This document shows, piece by piece, positions 9,711 through 21,371 of a stretch of DNA of 64,000 nucleotides. Within the stretch, counting starts at the first letter, position 1. The number at the start of each line of letters is the position of its first letter. The stretch lies in NCBI GenBank assembly GCA_022606425.2, contig JAHDVF020001468.1, positions 1,674,001 to 1,738,000 of the forward strand. The letters are read 5' to 3'. The DNA is from Lepidostoma basale. Taxonomy: Eukaryota > Arthropoda > Insecta > Trichoptera > Lepidostomatidae. Under the pieces are notes generated by a model, which was not told the DNA's origin, ran no database searches, and saw only the letters and a list, made by a program, of their open reading frames with translations. The position numbers and the translations under genes were made by a program.

Positions 9711-10165
9711 CTTGTCTTTCGGGAGTATCAGCCCGAAGGCTTGCTCCCCACCTGTTGGAAATGACTTGGTTGGGAATGAGGAATGAGGATATGTAGGATG
9801 TGGTAATGAGGGAAGGATTAGGAGGACATTAAATAGTTATAGTACATTATTTATATTTTTTTTTTTCACGTCTAACGGTGATGGTTGGAAGGGGTTCTGG
9901 TGGGAAAGGAGGGAAGTGACTGTGAGGTGTGGCTCGTGGTGTATCTCTGAAGGATAATGTGTTTTGGGCGCTTGTGACGGTAGTGAATGTCGGGGTGTAG
10001 TTAAAGGTTTCTTGTATAGGGGGTTTTGGGTGTGTGGCAACCCCCTGAAAGAAACGCTCGGCCAGTGTGTGGATGTGTTCGTCTAGAGTGGGGAAACCCG
10101 CCTCTATTATAGGTGGAGTTGTGTAATCCTGGTCCAAAAGCGAGCACCCAGCGCAGGCCGGATGA
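9711..10165 (-). mobile_element. Jockey-2, C-terminal codons and 3' UTR
   Basis: The minus-strand frame 10137-9847 reads GFPTLDEHIHTLAERFFQGV followed by ATHPKPPI. This is the C-terminal LxEYI..L..RFF..A..HPNPL. motif common at the end of Jockey-type ORF2. A long 3' UTR follows, ending with the AGCCTTCGGGCT hairpin and a CTCCCGAAAGACAAGATC end (seen reversed at 9711-9745). The copy is 5'-truncated near 10165. The frame stays open for about 100 codons, but the protein past HPKPP is proline- and threonine-rich and may be UTR. Confidence 0.6.
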
Positions 10166-11849
10166 CCTTGTTTTTCAGAGATTACCTGTAAATTTTTTTT
10201 TATTTAAATAAATTTTTGGTGTACATTTGTTCTAATAAAACAATATTTATATTACATTTGTTAGTTTTTTATTTATTTCAATCCTGAGGATTGATTTGCA
10301 GCAAAGACTAATATCTTTGCAGGTTCTTGAGATATCACTTGGCCCTTTAATGTGAAGGTATCCGTTGCTTTCCACATTGAAAAGTAACAAATGATATAAC
10401 GTGACGTAACGCAATCAATTTCATAAACGCTAATATACAAAGTAATAATCATCACACCCGCGGGAAGGTAGGCACCTACAATTAATTACCTACTTCCCAT
10501 TCTTTTGCATTAAATTGCAAGCACTTGTAGACTCACCTGACCTTCATCGCACATTCCGAAATGCAGAAAATTGCAGCTGGGCGCTCCTCGTTAAAATTCT
10601 TAACGGTCATGTTTAAACGGTAACGTGAAAAGCTTATTGATTTTTTGTGTTAAGGACTCATAAAACGTCAAAAATTTACCAAACCAATCTTAAATAATTG
10701 TCCAATTATAAATAAGAGTAAAATTAAATCGCCGAACCAAATCTCATCTCACTGGCAAAATACTTTATTCTCAATATAATTTTTATTTTTTTATTATTTA
10801 TATTATCCGAATTTAAAGTACAAAAACTGATTATTAATTGAGAGCGGATTTTTAAGGTGCCAAGTATTTAAAAAGTCCAAATGGCTTTTGATCATAATTG
10901 GTGTTAAATAATAAGGCCAATAAATGTGCAAAGGTGTAAAATGATTGAATAATATAGTATAGTTCAAGTATCACCCTAAATGTGCTACATGAAACATGTT
11001 ACAATTTATAGTTTTTTTTTATCTTAATTTTATTTGTTTTGTATTTAAACCAATTAGCACTTTTGTAATAACCAGCATTCAATTATATTCTACCGATTTC
11101 GAATTCTTTACTTTAAGAACAGCGTCTACTTATATATAATAACAGAACGGATAGTATCAAAAACTATACATATGTCTTCAGAAACATTATTTTTTCTATT
11201 CGCACCACGAAGTTATATTCTTTATTTTAATATCGATCTTCACGTTATTCTCTTATTTGATTCAAAATAAAATATGAATGGATTTGATTTTGATAAGAGT
11301 ATTAACCATTTCAGAAAAACAAAACAGTGTTCTATGTTCCTGTATCTGTCATTAATCTAAAAATACTTATTTAAACTGTTTCTATGTTAGTTAATAAAAT
11401 ATTAGTTGCATATTTTATCTTGTCGTATTGTAAAGAAGTAATTAAACCCACAGTTTTCGCATATGACTCTCTATAATGGCGGACACGCTCATCTTTAGAC
11501 CTTTTCCCGATAACACGTGATGACAGATTTGAATACAGTTTGGTTACAACTTGTATACATGCATTATAGCGTTATTGTTTTGTTAATATAATGCCTTTAT
11601 TATTAAGCATTTAAACGTTACGTAAATTTACTCAACAGTTAAAATATTCGACTTCAATTTATACTTAATGCCCCAGTTCGACACAGGTCAACAAATTTAA
11701 ACTTTTTTAAAACCAGCAGTAGTCGCCCAAGATATATGGGTTCCAGTGTCCCTGGTATCTTGTTTCCATCTTCCCGGTGTCACGTAATAAATGTATTTTA
11801 GCTATGCGTCACAAAAGTTATTTTATGAGGTTCTTATAATTTTTTTTAT
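10166..11849. other. AT-rich spacer with one possible terminal exon
   Basis: Apart from the short frame listed for 10270-10455, only AT-rich sequence and poly(A)/(T) runs are seen. A somewhat GC-richer stretch at 11660-11790 has no recognised content. Confidence 0.35.
10270..10455 (-). other. Unrecognised short reading frame, possible terminal exon or random
   Basis: The minus-strand frame ends KATDTFTLKGQVISQEPAKI then LVFAANQSSGLK and a stop. It is followed at once by AATAAATAAAAAACTAAC, which could serve as a polyadenylation signal. The amino-acid composition looks more protein-like than other frames in this AT-rich stretch. There is no clear splice acceptor and I do not recognise the family. 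It may equally be chance. Confidence 0.2.
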
Positions 11850-12088
11850 CTTACTCACTTACTTAAACAGCCGTTGTCGTCCACTGCTGGACATAGGCCT
11901 TCCCCATACTTTACCACGTATTCCTGTCTTGTGCCTTTCGCATCCAATCGCCAGCAATTCTTCGAATGTTATCGGACCATCGTGTGGGGGGTCTCCCTCT
12001 GTTCCTTGTCTTCGCAGGGTCTCCACTCCACCAACCTTCTGATCCATCTATCGTCTACCAATCTGGCAACATGTCCCGCAAATGACCA
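11850..12088 (-). mobile_element. LINE-B 3' fragment with (AAGT)n tail
   Basis: On the minus strand this matches the last 230 bp of the 2.4-kb copy: a FAGHVARLVDDRW-like block, then GGVETLRRQGTEGDPPHDGP in a shifted frame, ending at AAACAGCCGTTGTCGTCCAC (plus strand) and ACTTACTT. It is frameshifted and 5'-truncated near 12088. Confidence 0.8.
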
Positions 12089-12865
12089 TATATATATTTT
12101 TATTTCTGTGAAAATGCGTTTTAATAACTGAAAAGCAAACAAAGCATTATCATCAATGTTACAAAAATCGTGTCGACATAAAAATATGTATTCAGATTGA
12201 AAATTTGATAATTTTGATTAACCAAAATTATGAAGTTTGAATTTCGTTGCTTGTCAAAGTGCGATTTTTTTTCTGCATTCAACAAGAGGACTGGAATACT
12301 TTCAAGCACAAGGTTTTCTTTATTTTACTCGAACATAAACATTAAATTACGGTTTTCCCGCCCACAAAGTAACCATAATGAGTAGGTGTGCCCTGTAAGA
12401 AATAAATAACATTGAATCAGTAGGTACCATGTACCTTCTTTATTGTTGTCTTTTGCAATCATTTCCTTCGCATACTGTATGAGTAGATTTAAAAAAAGCT
12501 GTGGAATTCATACATTTAAATTAATTCAGTAGCTACCGACTTTTTAACCGACGGAATTTGCATAAAATGAATATTCTGTAGTGAAATACTTTTAAATATA
12601 CAAGTATTATGATTACGGGATCGTTCAAGGAGAGAAAATGAAGTTTGAAATAAAAATACTTCTGCCTCTGGACACATGCATACTATTTTTGAAGTAATAA
12701 AAAAAATATATGAAAATTGTATGAAGTTCTTTCTTTTAAATGGGATGGATTATTGCAAGCAACAATTCGTTAAACATTATACGAATATATTAACAGTTTA
12801 AATTTTTGAATACATTTATTAAGTACAAATACTATTAATTACCTCTTTCTGGGAGCCAGAACAAA
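12089..12865. other. AT-rich spacer
   Basis: No gene or cross-match found. 12250-12420 is slightly less AT-rich. Confidence 0.35.
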
Positions 12866-12979
12866 ACATGTAATTGGCCTTATTTTATTTTATCCAAGTG
12901 TTTTTTTCTTCTTTTCTAATATATGTTATTGATATCGCTGTATGTTACCCTTAATCAATAAATAAATAAATAAATAAAT
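12866..12979 (+). mobile_element. LINE 3' tail J with (AATA)n
   Basis: CATGTAATTGGCCTTATTTT, a T-rich middle, CGCTGTATGTTACCC and a run of AATA units. The same order occurs at 20561-20652 ending in AAATAAATTAAGTAAATAA. A shared 3' end with variable tail points to LINE insertions truncated to their UTR. Confidence 0.6.
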
Positions 12980-13120
12980 GTAGTTTTTATCCTTCAGATA
13001 TAATAGAAAGTCTGTTATTTTAATAATGTTTCAGATAAATCACTATGTGACTAAAACTGATTATAATGCATATAAAAATGAGTTGAAATCATAAAGATAA
13101 AAAATATTTTTGTATTATAA

Positions 13121-13355
13121 TTAACTGTTAAATTTACAGCATTCATAATATCACATTTTTTTATTATACCATTCTTTAGAATGTCGCGACAGCTGGTTCG
13201 TCATCCGATGTTGGCATCATCAGATGTTACAAACAACTGTTGTTTGTACCACCTGATGATGCCAACATCAGTTGGCGAAACAGCTGTCGCGACATTTTCA
13301 AAAAGTGTATGATAATAAAAATGTGTTATTATAAAAATGTATATTTAACAGTTAA
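13121..13355. repeat. FB4 fold-back element
   Basis: Long inverted arms: TTAACTGTTAAAT, AATGTCGCGACAGCTG, GATGTTGGCATCATCAG on the left are mirrored by CTGATGATGCCAACATCAG... GCTGTCGCGACATT ... ATATTTAACAGTTAA on the right. The centre contains ACAAACAACTGTTGTTTGT, itself palindromic. Related copies are at 53118-53330 and 54715-54825. Confidence 0.8.
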
Positions 13356-13724
13356 TAATGTTAAAGTATCACAGTTTTTCGGCCAAAATAATGGACAATT
13401 GTATAATTTTATAAACTAATAATTAAAGAACATCTACGTACTCTAGCCAATGCAATGAGAACGCATACTAATTGACAGTCGCGGATATGGTTAATGAACC
13501 ATCATTTTTTCGACTTAATTCATGGATACTGCGTGTCCAATTATACGGTATACATTTTAAATATTAGGTAGCCATATAACCACGCAAATATTATTAATAC
13601 ATCCGAGATAAGTGTCACGGACACATCTTTAGCGTTTAAAGAACGGAGATGGAAATCCGGTAACGTGACTTCAAAAATACACTGTATCTTCAAGGGTTTT
13701 AATCATTATAAAACGGTTTTTTAA

Positions 13725-14045
13725 AACTAACTAACTGACTAATTATCTCTCCGAAGGGGTAGGCAGATAGAATTGACTGCCACACATTTCTATCCTGACA
13801 TACTTCTCTCGATTCATCAACATTCATACATCGTGGCATGCACACACGTCAATTTCTCCGACTCCTCACGTGACCGACATTCAAGGTTTGATTTATTTGA
13901 TCGTGTCATACTTTCCTCTACATAGAGTTTTTTTTTACCATTATTACTTAATTCATTCTTTCCATGTGTCCAAATCACCTTTATGTTCCCTTCATTATTT
14001 TATTCATAACACTTTCATTCGCACTGTATTCACTTCTTATATTTC
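13725..14045 (-). mobile_element. LINE-A fragment, diverged
   Basis: A tail CTAACTAACTGACT is followed by TCCGAAGGGGTAGGCAG and GACTGCCACACATTTCTATC, the complement of the LINE-A end. ORF2 homology continues to about 14045 (CATTCGCACTGTATTCACTT) with many indels. Confidence 0.8.
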
Positions 14046-14288
14046 TTATATATATATTTTTAATTTTGAGTTTAAACAAAATTGTATTTGTATATGTATG
14101 ATAAATATGTAAAAATCAGTCACAGTCATTTTATACCAAGATACTTTTTATTTTTATTTAATTAATATCGCTATATTTATGGTTTGAATATTGTTTTAAA
14201 TATTTTATTACTTTGTATTGTATTAAGTATTGGATGGAGTGTTTTTGAAAAGAAATTTAAAATTTATAAATATTAAATAAAATTCTTT

Positions 14289-14412
14289 GTTTTTTACCAC
14301 GGTGTGATTATTATAATTGATGCCAACTAGTTTCGCTTGGACCCAAGCTTCACCAGGACAGTATAACAACAGTTGTTATACTGCCCTGATGAAGCCTGGG
14401 GTTAGCGTTTTT
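14289..14412. repeat. FB3 repeat
   Basis: TTTACCACGGTGTGATTATT, GATGCCAACTAGTTTCGCTT, GGACCCAAGCTTCACCAGG, then a perfect stem ACAGTATAACAAC / GTTGTTATACTG. The same left half occurs at 32056-32174. The TCATCAGG-type element around the stem is shared in style with FB1 and FB4. Confidence 0.7.
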
Positions 14413-14528
14413 TTTATTATATTTACTCGTACATCTATAATTTAAAAATGTCTAACCACAAAGCGAGTGCTTTATATGATTTTTTTTTTAATGTTTGTAT
14501 ATAATGTGTTTTTTTGTATATTATTTAA

Positions 14529-14694
14529 ATCACAGTTTTTCCACTTTTGAGTTTATTTTCTCGACATGTTTAAAAGATTTTACACCTTCATCATCTCCTC
14601 TAAAACGTTTATACGGTTTTCCAGATGATAAAGGTGTAAAGTCTTCAAAACATGTCGAGAAAAATAATCTCAAAATTGGGAATAAAAGTGTTGT
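14529..14694. repeat. FB1 fold-back element, second copy
   Basis: Arms CACAGTTTTTCCACTTTTGA ... TCGACATGTTTAAAAG and their complement with CTTCAAAACATGTCGAGAAA. It is shorter than the 9.2-kb copy. Confidence 0.8.
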
Positions 14695-14699
14695 AATTC

Positions 14700-15715
14700 T
14701 GCAAAATAAAATGAAGGCGCCAACCCATCTTTTTTCGATGTTCAGTAACTGCTCCAGGCGTTTTGGCCAACTGTTGTTATGAATGTTTCGTCACAATATT
14801 GATTACTAACAGCTGTTTAATGTACTGATCTATCAATAGAAATATTATTTTAGTCTTATTGCTATCATTATCGACGTGTATGTCCCCATCGACTAATTAC
14901 GACTTTAATTGATCTATTAATTACTAAAAGTTGTGTAGTTTTTCTTTTAAATGGAGTCGAAAATTAAAAGCATATCTTAATTATCAATGTACTAATATAC
15001 ATCTGGAGTTCTATTGGTTAGAAAAGCGTGATGAGGTATGTCTTGTAGGACGGTATACTTCTAGAAAATATACCGTAAAGCCTAACTATGTAATAACAGC
15101 AATTCAAACAAACAATATTCACTAGGGTACCTACACGAGTCGACTTAAGACCCCGTAAACCCCGGGAATTGTTACCACTGACATTATCATCAGTGTAACA
15201 GCGAATACTGAGAGGGCGAATGGCGAATGTCCGACCCCAGATAACAACCGGACCCACCTAGCTAAAGGAAGGACCCTAGACCCATGCAGACGTAAATCCA
15301 TCACTATCGCTATGAAAAGAACGAACGGGAATCTTTGGAACTAACTGGATTGTCGCGACCTCTATTCCCGGGCAGCTCTTCAATAGACGGAGGGTACGAT
15401 AAATCTTCAACTTAAAATAGTGAAGTTAACGTGGGGTAAACCTGAAATGACACAAGAAGAATAAGATAAATATAAAACTCCAAATGCCAATACCACAGAC
15501 AAAGAACAAAAAAGAACTTTATGAATAAGAGAGCAAAATGCTCCCAAATATAATATAAAAAATAGACCCTTGAACATTGATTTAGTTAATTAATGAAATG
15601 AAAACAATGATAAAATAAATAACATAGTTGTTTTATTGTCCATAAGAAAAATTTGTCAACAGCTGCTTCTTTTCTTTATCCTTTAATCTCATTTACTTTA
15701 GTGTCGGTCCTTCGT
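14700..15715. other. No gene recognised; GC-richer block 15125-15415
   Basis: The block at 15125-15415 (with CCCCGTAAACCCCGGGAATT and CATCACTATCGCTATGAAAA) stands out in base composition from its AT-rich flanks. It could be part of a mobile element with no second copy here. No frame or motif supports a function. Confidence 0.35.
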
Positions 15716-16060
15716 ATATGGCGTCTCCAGGTCTGTCTGGAGACGCCTGGGTGGCGTCTAGTAGAATCCGGTATCTTTTAAGACTCCTGTTGATAAGTCC
15801 CATCCACGTCAACTTGGTCTTGCCAAGTCTTCTGGATCGCTGGTCCGTCTCCATTACCCTTTGTGTAACATGCTCAGCTGGGCGCCGGATGAGGTGGTCT
15901 TACCATCTCAGACGATTCTCTTGCAGCATCTTTCAGATTGGCCTCACTTTGAAACTGGTGCTGATGTGGCCGTTCCTGGTGTGGTCGAGCAGTGTTACTC
16001 CACCCGCCCAACAATCCTCATTTAGGCGCTGCGCAGTCTGTTTTTGTGTTATTTTTGAGT
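15716..16060 (-). mobile_element. LINE-K type C-terminal fragment
   Basis: Minus-strand frames read CWAGGVTLLDHTRNGHISTS then FKVRPI, followed in another frame by LQENRLRW.DHLIRRPAEHV, LGKTKLTWMGLINRSLKRYR. This is the order L.E.RLRWYGHV.RRP..HV...GRPK..W...I seen at the end of endonuclease-RT LINEs. The copy is frameshifted. A perfect 11-bp stem (GGCGTCTCCAG / CTGGAGACGCC) sits at its 3' end, 15720-15748. Confidence 0.7.
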
Positions 16061-16064
16061 GACC

Positions 16065-16778
16065 ATCACTACTAACCAGGTTTTCATTAGCTAACATTAA
16101 AAAAGAAGTATTCACAGAAAATGTTAATGAGTTTATTTAACATGTTTTTTTATCTGACTGGATCAAATAACATAAGACACGCATTTATTCACTAGATTTG
16201 ACTAATTACAAAGAGAGATAGTCATATCAGATAGCCAATGGATAGCCATATTTAAAACTTGCTGTTTTATTAAAACTTTCACATTAATTAAATGTGTATT
16301 GTAATAGAGAATATTGAGCAGACATTATAATTGCTTAGTTTATATTATACGAGTATAATGCCATTATGATTAGAAATTGTATATTGACCGGTTGCATTAT
16401 ATTTCATGGCCAAAAACACCGTACCTGCCTCGCCAATACTTAATTTATTTTAGATGACCTAGACAATGAAACCCAAACACGTAATAGTCATAGGAGGCGA
16501 AGATCGTTGAACTGAGTGTTTAGTATTTCAAAACAAGTTTTTAAACTGTAGATTGTCTATTGGGTGATGTGAGTGGCGATCGTTTTTATAAATGGTTTTT
16601 CGTTTTAATATATTAAAAAATGAACGAATACGTGCTGATTCAGACGTTCAGAAATACACATCAATCTGGCATACTTAGAATCATGACATACTTAGAAACT
16701 TGATTTTTAACACGTAGGAATTATAAACTATTTTTTATTAATACATTAAAAAATATTCAACGTCAATTATTATAAAAA
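16065..16778. other. AT-rich spacer
   Basis: No gene, repeat or cross-match recognised. Confidence 0.35.
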
Positions 16779-17083
16779 AGGATCTCAGAGATGGTTTGGA
16801 CATATGGAACAAATGGATGAGAGTAGAATGGTTAAAAAGTTGTACACAAGCAGCGTGAGTGGAAAAAAAAGTCGAGGACGACGACCGAGGAAAACATAGC
16901 ATGACCAAATTAATCAATTACTAACAGGCGGTCACATTCGAAGTCGGAATAATCGACGTGTGTGCATGGTACGATGTATGAATGTAGAGGAAACCCGAGA
17001 GGTATTCCAGGAAAGAGCATTGTGGCAATCCATCCTCTCTGCCTACCCCTCCGGGAAATGGCGTGATGGTTAGTTAGTTAGTT
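16779..17083 (+). mobile_element. LINE-A fragment, subfamily 2
   Basis: RWFGHMEQMDESRMVKKLYT is followed by RGRRPRK, a HDQINQLL block and the end CCCTCCGGGAAATGGCGTGATGG with TTAGTTAGTTAGTTA. The CCCTCCGG spelling and the YTSSVSGKK region differ from the 27-kb copies, so two or more LINE-A subfamilies are present. It converges tail to tail with the next copy, 70 bp away. Confidence 0.8.
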
Positions 17084-17155
17084 ATATATAGTATCAAATA
17101 TAGAGGAAATGTTTTAAATATTAACGTTGCATTTTGAAATTTTTTTGTTGAACTA

Positions 17156-17782
17156 CCTAACTAACTAACCATCACGCCGTCTCCCCGGAGGGATAGGCAG
17201 AAATAATGGAACACCACACTGTTCTGTCCTGACATACTTCTCTCGATTCCTCTACATTCATACTTCTCTCGATTCCTCTACATTCATACATCTTATCATG
17301 CACGCACGTCGATTTCTCCGACTCCTCACGAGATCGACATTTAATATTTGATTGATTTGATCGTGCCACGTTTTCCTCGGTCTTCCTCTAATTCTAGCTC
17401 CGTTCTCGTTGTTTAAATACTCGTATACCTTCTGCACCATTCTGTCTTCACTCATTCTTTCCATGTGTCCAAACCATCTTAACGACCTTTTCATTATTTT
17501 GTTCATAACAGTTTCATTCACACCGCATTCACTTCTTATACTTGCATTTGACATTCTATCATATACAGATTTAACACACATTCGTCTTAGAGATCTCATT
17601 TCTACTGCATTTATTCAACTCATCACTATTTTGCCAGTTCTATGCTTCGCTTCCATACATAAGGGTCGGTACAAGAACACCACTGTGCACTCCCATTTTA
17701 GCTTTTTTATAGGCTTTTGTTTTCGATGACAACTTTAAGTGCACTATTCACTTTGTTGCCTGCCCCAACCCTTCTTTCAATA
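17156..17782 (-). mobile_element. LINE-A fragment, minus strand, longest coding remnant of the family
   Basis: The minus-strand frame 17599-17258 stays open for 113 codons: MRSLRRMCVKSVYDRMSNAS, then SLRWFGHMERMSEDRMV, RGRPRKTWHDQINQIL and RACMIRCMNVEESREV. These are the C-terminal blocks of an endonuclease-RT LINE. Upstream, a LMYGSEAW-like block lies in a broken frame. At the 3' side a 24-bp tandem duplication (CTCTCGATTCCTCTACATTC twice, 17241-17290) lengthens the C-terminus. The tail is CTAACTAAC. Confidence 0.85.
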
Positions 17783-17884
17783 TCATAATTTATTAATTAT
17801 TAAAAAATATATGTGTTTATTCTGATGATTTTAATATTATTTGAATGAAATCTAAAGTAATTCGAATAGCTAAAATAATTTTCT

Positions 17885-18195
17885 CCCCCGATGCAGAACC
17901 AACCTGCCAATGGTTATGGCGGTAGGTAGAGTTTACAATATCTTTGGTTAATCGTATCACCTCGGAGTTTGACGCATTTTGTGATAGTTTGGCTTATCTG
18001 AGGGAAGTACTATCTTTATTATAATTGTTTGGTATATTTATTTTATTAATTTGTCATGCATCTTATGTTTCTCGCTCTTTTTATTAATCTATTATGTGTT
18101 ACTTATTATTGTGTATCTCTAACTTGTATCTTTAGTGTATTGGAAAAAAATCTGTAATGCTTTAGATATGTTTAAAATAAATAAATTAAATAAAT
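17885..18195 (+). mobile_element. Jockey-1 related 3' fragment, diverged
   Basis: AGAACCAACCTGCCAATGGT, then GGTAGGTAGAGTTTACAAT and CACCTCGGAGTTTGACGCAT align with the RTNLALVTPVGRAINLLNAV..SEIDVF block of the 5' Jockey-1 ORF. The end TTTAAAATAAATAAATTAAA may be its tail. It starts within the last quarter of ORF2. Confidence 0.6.
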
Positions 18196-18360
18196 TCAAT
18201 ATTATAACGTCGAAAAATAAGTATAAATATAATAATATATCCAATGTGGAAAAGTACTGTTTTGTTTCATACATACAAATTCATGACATTAATTATTTAG
18301 TTTTGAGCTTGCATGAAAATAAAACAGTTTACTATTAAAGAAGCGTGCTATTTTTTATGC

Positions 18361-20322
18361 ATATACATTAGGGTGTCCCTTATATGGGCAAATTTTTTTT
18401 TTTTGGATTATTGAAACGCATACCCCCTAATTATGTTTAATAGTCTACTAGTTACCCAAATACAGAATTTCAACTTCCTAAGTTAATTCTAACCCGTGCC
18501 GACTTGCCCTCAAAGTTTTAGAAAATAGCCACTTTAAGTGTCTCTTAAATGTAGTTGTAGATGATCACTTAAAACCATTATGTTAGATAAATATTGATGA
18601 AAACATGTATTTATATAATGTTTTTCTTGTAATTATCCAAAAAGATCCAAATTTATATTTATTTACTTGGATATTTCCTCTTCAAAGTCTCTTTTTTTAC
18701 AGTCTGGGTAAATTTTTCTATGTTCTGGCACACAACATAATATGAACTGCTTATGTTCCTTCATCTGCGGTAGTCAAACCATAAAAGTATTTTATTATAT
18801 TAACAGCTTTTTTAGCTGTGTCATTAACTGATTTTAAGCTAGTAACCTTCTTTTTAGCTTCCACAAACTCCGTGCTATCTTTCTATGATGATACAATTTC
18901 TTGAAGGAAACTACTATTAAGTTTCAGTCTTGAAAATAAATCTTTACTCTTGACAGAAACAAAATCACTCAAAGATTTCCATAAAACAAGATAACAAATA
19001 CTTGTAGTACCTATAAATAAAACAAATAAGTGCTAATTAAAATACCAGATTAAACACTACTTTCGTACCATATAGAGAAACAGACATATGTTCCTTCGAT
19101 GGAACAAATATCTTTCCCGAATCACCAAAACATTATTTTTGTAAGTTTTCTACAATGTTTCTTTTGGTCTGCTTATCAACGTTGTCATCAAAAATTAAAA
19201 GGATGGCTATTTCTTCTGACAAGTACCACTAATGTTGATTGAACTTGTATAAAACCGCTTTGGAAATTTTCAACTTCTTTGTAATCTTTTAAGGTTTTTA
19301 AAAAACAACAATCTTGATTCGGAGCTTTTATCGCCAAACTATAATACATTCAATCCAAGGTTTCACATAAACTGTTTGTCCTTAGCGCACCTTTCAAACT
19401 GGGACTGCAGCAAACGTATTTTTAAGGAGTAAATAGCTCTTGCCATCCATCGTGCTTAATGCATTGGGCCCGCAGGTCTGATTTTTATTTTATTTTCATT
19501 GTCTCCATCCAGAAAAACAATAGCAAGCTCAATGATATCGCTATAATCATCTCGTACAATCGATTTTGCGATTCAAACGCACTTTTGAGCATCAGTTCAA
19601 ATATATGATGGTGGCAAGCAAAGAGTAACAAATCTCTTTCTGGTTTTTACACACAAGCTCCGTTCAAGCATCCTGTATAAGATGCTGTCGTATCACAGCA
19701 CATTCAAGAGCATTGGCTTGTGCGATATCGAATAAATTATCTAATTCAAGTTAAAAGTTCTCTTCGCGGCGCCTATGTTAGTCCTGAATCTTCTTGATAT
19801 TTTTGCAGTTCTCGTCAGACCTGATAAATATCTACTAACTTCTCAACATAACTAAGAACAGCTCTGGTAGGTATTATATCCTTTTTTCAGAATATATTGC
19901 ACTCCAGAATGACAAGATTTGGGCTTTCATTAACAGTCAAATTAACTTCACGTATGTTGAAAAATAGAACTGCGAGAACTTGACGATTAGATGGTAGTTT
20001 ACACCTGTTATTTGGTAATTCAATTCACTAACCAAGAAAATACTTTTTTAATTGCTTCTTAGTTCCACTGCCATCTTTGAAATATAAAACAATCCGTGTT
20101 TACTACCCGACAAGCCGAAACTAAATGATAATAACAAAGACAACGCGACGCTCCTGTGACGCATTTGTATGGGACATCTTTGGGCGCAAGTCGGCACGGG
20201 TTACACTGTTCCGAATAAGGAAAAAAATTGGTTTCGGATGTTTTAGGCCCAAATGAATAAAACAATAGCCTATGCATTGTAAAATTAAAACTTTGAAAAA
20301 TAAGGGACACCCTAATATACAT
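18361..20322 (-). mobile_element. hAT-like DNA transposon relic with 8-bp target duplication
   Basis: The element proper is 18369-20314 (1946 bp). It starts TAGGGTGTCCCTTAT and ends with the exact reverse complement. ATATACAT flanks both sides (18361-18368, 20315-20322) and fits the hAT target pattern nTnnnnAn; TAGnG termini also fit hAT. Subterminal inverted segments AACCCGTGCCGACTTGCCC (about 18490) and GGGCGCAAGTCGGCACGGGTT-like (about 20185) reinforce it. On the minus strand, broken pieces of a protein remain: HHHIFELMLKSAFE (about 19600), RWMARAIYSLKI (about 19430) and VTSLKSVNDTAKKAVNIIK (about 18820). These recall a transposase-like family I have seen in insect genomes but cannot name with certainty. 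Many stops; inactive. Confidence 0.75.
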
Positions 20323-20560
20323 ATATAAGTATATACATATGTGACACCTGCAATAATTGCTTTAGTAACATCGATGTTTTCCAACTGAACGAATGTATTT
20401 TTTTTCAAACCGTTGGAGCAACCTTTCGGTGTGAATTGAGCTATAATGTTAAAAAAAATAACTCCCTACAATGTCACTTTACTTTTGTTTAAATTTAGAT
20501 TAACTCCGATTTCGACTCATTAGTCTGTACCTACTGTTAATTCTTCTATTATATTTGTGG

Positions 20561-20652
20561 TGGCATGTAATTGGCCTTATTTTTTGTTTCTATGTGTTTT
20601 TATATATGTATTACAATCGCTGTTTGTTACCCTAAATAAATTAAGTAAATAA
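20561..20652 (+). mobile_element. LINE 3' tail J, second copy
   Basis: GGCATGTAATTGGCCTTATT to CGCTGTTTGTTACCC and an A-rich tail, parallel to 12866-12979. Confidence 0.6.
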
Positions 20653-20743
20653 CTTAATATGTTATTTGATTGTGTTGTGGTCATTGTATGATACATTATC
20701 TAAAGCGACCCTTACACGATCAATATTACTGACATTACCAGTA

Positions 20744-20985
20744 TTAATTAATACGAATGAAAACGTCAGTTTCCTAGAAGTTTTATTATATTTTATGGGA
20801 ATGATATGTTTCGCCCTTCTAAGGCATTATCAAAAGTGACGAAATTTCAGCTCGTTACTGTTTTATATACACTAGTAAATGGAGCAGAATATGGTAATTA
20901 ACGAAAATTGTTGTGACTTTATACTGAATAGACCATAAAATATAATAAAACTTCTAGAAAACTGACGTCTTCATTCGTATTATTT
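20744..20985. repeat. FB2 fold-back element
   Basis: AATACGAATGAAAACGTCAG, TCCTAGAAGTTTTATTATAT and TATGTTTCGCCCTTCTAAGG at the left; the right end ATAATAAAACTTCTAGAAAA and GACGTCTTCATTCGTATTA mirrors the start. Related copies: 24212-24318, 26293-26362, 47620-47800, 54849-54966 and 63308-63358. Confidence 0.8.
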
Positions 20986-21074
20986 ATTTAATATGGAGTT
21001 TTACATCATTGTTCAAGAAACAATAAATACCAGTATTGTCAATAATATTTTTACAATCGTTTATTCTATGAAGT

Positions 21075-21371
21075 TATTGACAATATATACCATATCGTCG
21101 GTTCAAAGGTAAAACTCATTAAGTGACATTTTGGTCAAAAATGAAATTTTTGCATTTTCTGTATTAGATTTGTGAATTCTACGTCAGAAAATAATCACCA
21201 AGTGTATTTATTAAAGAATAATTTTTATTCTTTAATAAATACACTTGGTGATTATTTTCTGAAGTAGAATTCATAAGTCTGATACAGAAAATGCCCAAGT
21301 ATTTTTTTACCAAAATGTCACTTAATGAGTTTTACCTTTGAACCGACGATATGATATACCTATTGTCAATG
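21075..21371. repeat. FB7 near-perfect 290-bp palindrome
   Basis: Both arms carry ATATCGTCGGTTCAAAGGTA, AAACTCATTAAGTGACATTT and AATCACCAAGTGTATTTATT, meeting at AAAGAATAATTTTTATTCTT near 21220. The arms are about 140 bp with few mismatches and almost no loop. As single strand this would form one long hairpin. Confidence 0.9.

Noticed and set aside
16600..17000. Target duplications for the LINE-A copies at 16.8, 17.2, 31.1 and 50.2 kb.
   Set aside because: Only short or A/T-only matches were found at the edges, not distinguishable from chance.
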